Shown in pieces: positions 63,277 to 64,000 of a DNA stretch of 64,000 nt. Position 1 is the first letter of the stretch; each line of letters begins with the position of its first letter. The DNA lies in NCBI RefSeq assembly GCF_005925345.1, contig NZ_SSHJ01000008.1:1-64000 (forward strand), given 5' to 3'. Made by a program: the position numbers and the translations under genes. This DNA is from Pedobacter ureilyticus (GTDB lineage: Bacteria; Bacteroidota; Bacteroidia; Sphingobacteriales; Sphingobacteriaceae). The notes beneath the pieces were generated by a model. That model ran no database searches and was not told the DNA's origin. It saw only the letters and a list, made by a program, of their open reading frames with translations.

Positions 63277-64000
63277 TCATCTACTTAATTGTTGGGATTG
63301 ATCATGCTCGCGGACCTTCTTTTTCTTCTTGAACATCGGATTGGGTTCCTGTGCTATTGGCACGTGCACAGGCTCGAGCATAATGTCGAGAAATTTTGAA
63401 GCTGTCGTACCTAGATGTTCCAGCATCACCCCAGTGCTTTGGAAAAGCCCATTGGAAATCTCCATGGCGAGTTTGGGCATAATCCCATTGGGATCTTCAT
63501 GCATGTTTGCTCCAACGGTAAGTATATCCAGCTGTTTTCGCTGTTCGAACGTACCGTTCTTTTGAATATTGGCATAGTCCATCGTATCCTTCAACCCCCT
63601 CTCAAAACTGAATTCTTTATCAAAGACCATTTCACCAGACCGCTTGAAGGCAGTCCGGTCGAACTGACCCATTTTCTTTGAATGTTCCATATTTTTTCCG
63701 CGCGAAGCATTCATGGGACTGAGTTTGACCTTATTGGTTATATCTTTCCTGCTGACAATGACCTGGATATGCCGCTGGTCCCCCTGTTTGAGTTCGCCTC
63801 TTTTTTTTGCGCCTTCCTTTACCTCTTTGTCGTTATGGCTGTAGTAACGGTGATGTTCCAATTTTGCAAACCACAACAGGTCCTCGTTGCTATCTATACC
63901 AGGTCTATTGAAGTTACGGGCATATTCGTCCATCACTTTTTCCGCATAGATCTTCAGTGCTTCTGACATTCCTTTCTTGCCGAACATCTCCTCAAGGTGG
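63277..64000 (-). CDS. Mobilization/relaxase-related protein (DUF5712-like), 5' end outside the window
   Basis: At least 236 residues from an internal ATG at 63987. The frame stays open to the window edge (residues HLEE precede it), so the real start is outside. The segment DQRHIQVIVSRKDITNKVKLSP resembles Bacteroidota relaxase/mobilization proteins, where the consensus has HxHVIVSRKD; the second His is Gln here. SPMNASRGKN follows, as in that family. The C-terminus is Lys/Arg-rich (MFKKKKKVREHDQS). It probably acts in DNA processing for transfer of the element. The family name is given from memory of the motif and is not certain. Confidence 0.65.
   Translation of the reverse strand, partial: HLEEMFGKKGMSEALKIYAEKVMDEYARNFNRPGIDSNEDLLWFAKLEHHRYYSHNDKEVKEGAKKRGELKQGDQRHIQVIVSRKDITNKVKLSPMNASRGKNMEHSKKMGQFDRTAFKRSGEMVFDKEFSFERGLKDTMDYANIQKNGTFEQRKQLDILTVGANMHEDPNGIMPKLAMEISNGLFQSTGVMLEHLGTTASKFLDIMLEPVHVPIAQEPNPMFKKKKKVREHDQSQQLSR

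Larger units (their letters stand above)
61776..64000 (-). mobile_element. Edge of an integrative/conjugative element (partial)
   Basis: Four minus-strand genes (zeta-like kinase, partner, small membrane protein, mobilization protein) have clearly higher GC and different codon use than the genes to their left. The mobilization protein and the cluster type are typical of Bacteroidota integrative and conjugative elements. The left border is somewhere between 61436 and 61776; the right side lies outside the window. No integrase or repeat end was seen, so a plasmid-derived segment is an alternative. Confidence 0.5.

Noticed and set aside
1..64000. CRISPR array, rRNA or riboswitch
   Set aside because: No regularly spaced direct repeats and no conserved rRNA or riboswitch core sequences were noticed in the non-coding stretches.

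Overview
The window looks like a chromosomal segment of a Bacteroidota bacterium, most likely Sphingobacteriaceae close to Pedobacter. The main evidence is a gldKLMN type IX secretion (T9SS) core, two sigma/FecR/SusC/SusD polysaccharide-utilization loci (PULs), T9SS C-terminal sorting domains, low GC and A-rich translation starts. Almost every gene is on the minus strand. The species assignment is inference; no rRNA or tRNA gene was seen.

Layout from left to right. 1-441: edge with a palindromic dispersed repeat and the gldKLMN terminator. 442-5087: gldN, gldM, gldL, gldK. 5440-9244: hemD, a DUF4271 membrane protein, an Omp85/TamA-like protein and ppnP. 9479-22716: PUL1, read right to left as ECF sigma, FecR, SusC, SusD, a T9SS-secreted beta-helix protein, a truncated PfkB/ribokinase-like protein, a sulfatase and a lipoprotein formylglycine-generating enzyme (FGE). 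It points to a sulfated glycan. 22717-23926: a 1.2 kb non-coding stretch with a perfect 17-bp inverted repeat and an orphan plus-strand promoter. 23927-51853: PUL2, read right to left as ECF sigma, FecR, SusC, SusD, four proteins built from two uncharacterised modules (a propeller-like domain and an FG-GAP/VCBS domain), two full-length GH78 alpha-L-rhamnosidases, a divergent GH78-like protein, two esterases and a second truncated PfkB-like protein. 52049-60342: L-rhamnose catabolism (lactate oxidase, kinase, isomerase, aldolase-dehydrogenase fusion, transporter) with a divergent GntR regulator. 60343-61775: a second dispersed repeat, a decayed SGNH hydrolase and a terminator. 61776-64000: the edge of a mobile element with a zeta-toxin-like gene, its upstream partner, a small membrane protein and a mobilization protein running off the window.

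How it fits together. PUL2 appears to release L-rhamnose from a rhamnose-rich, acetylated polysaccharide outside the cytoplasm. The adjacent rha operon imports it and turns it into dihydroxyacetone phosphate plus L-lactate, and then pyruvate. Three PUL proteins carry T9SS sorting domains, so they depend on the secretion machine whose core genes lie at the left end.

The best candidates for undescribed biology are: (1) the propeller/VCBS module set of PUL2, present as periplasmic and T9SS-exported forms and as one fusion, in a locus with no recognisable endo-acting enzyme; (2) the pair of truncated PfkB-like proteins lacking the catalytic GAGD motif, one per PUL; (3) a 10-base element, ACTAGTCGTA, shared by the two sigma-FecR intergenic regions.
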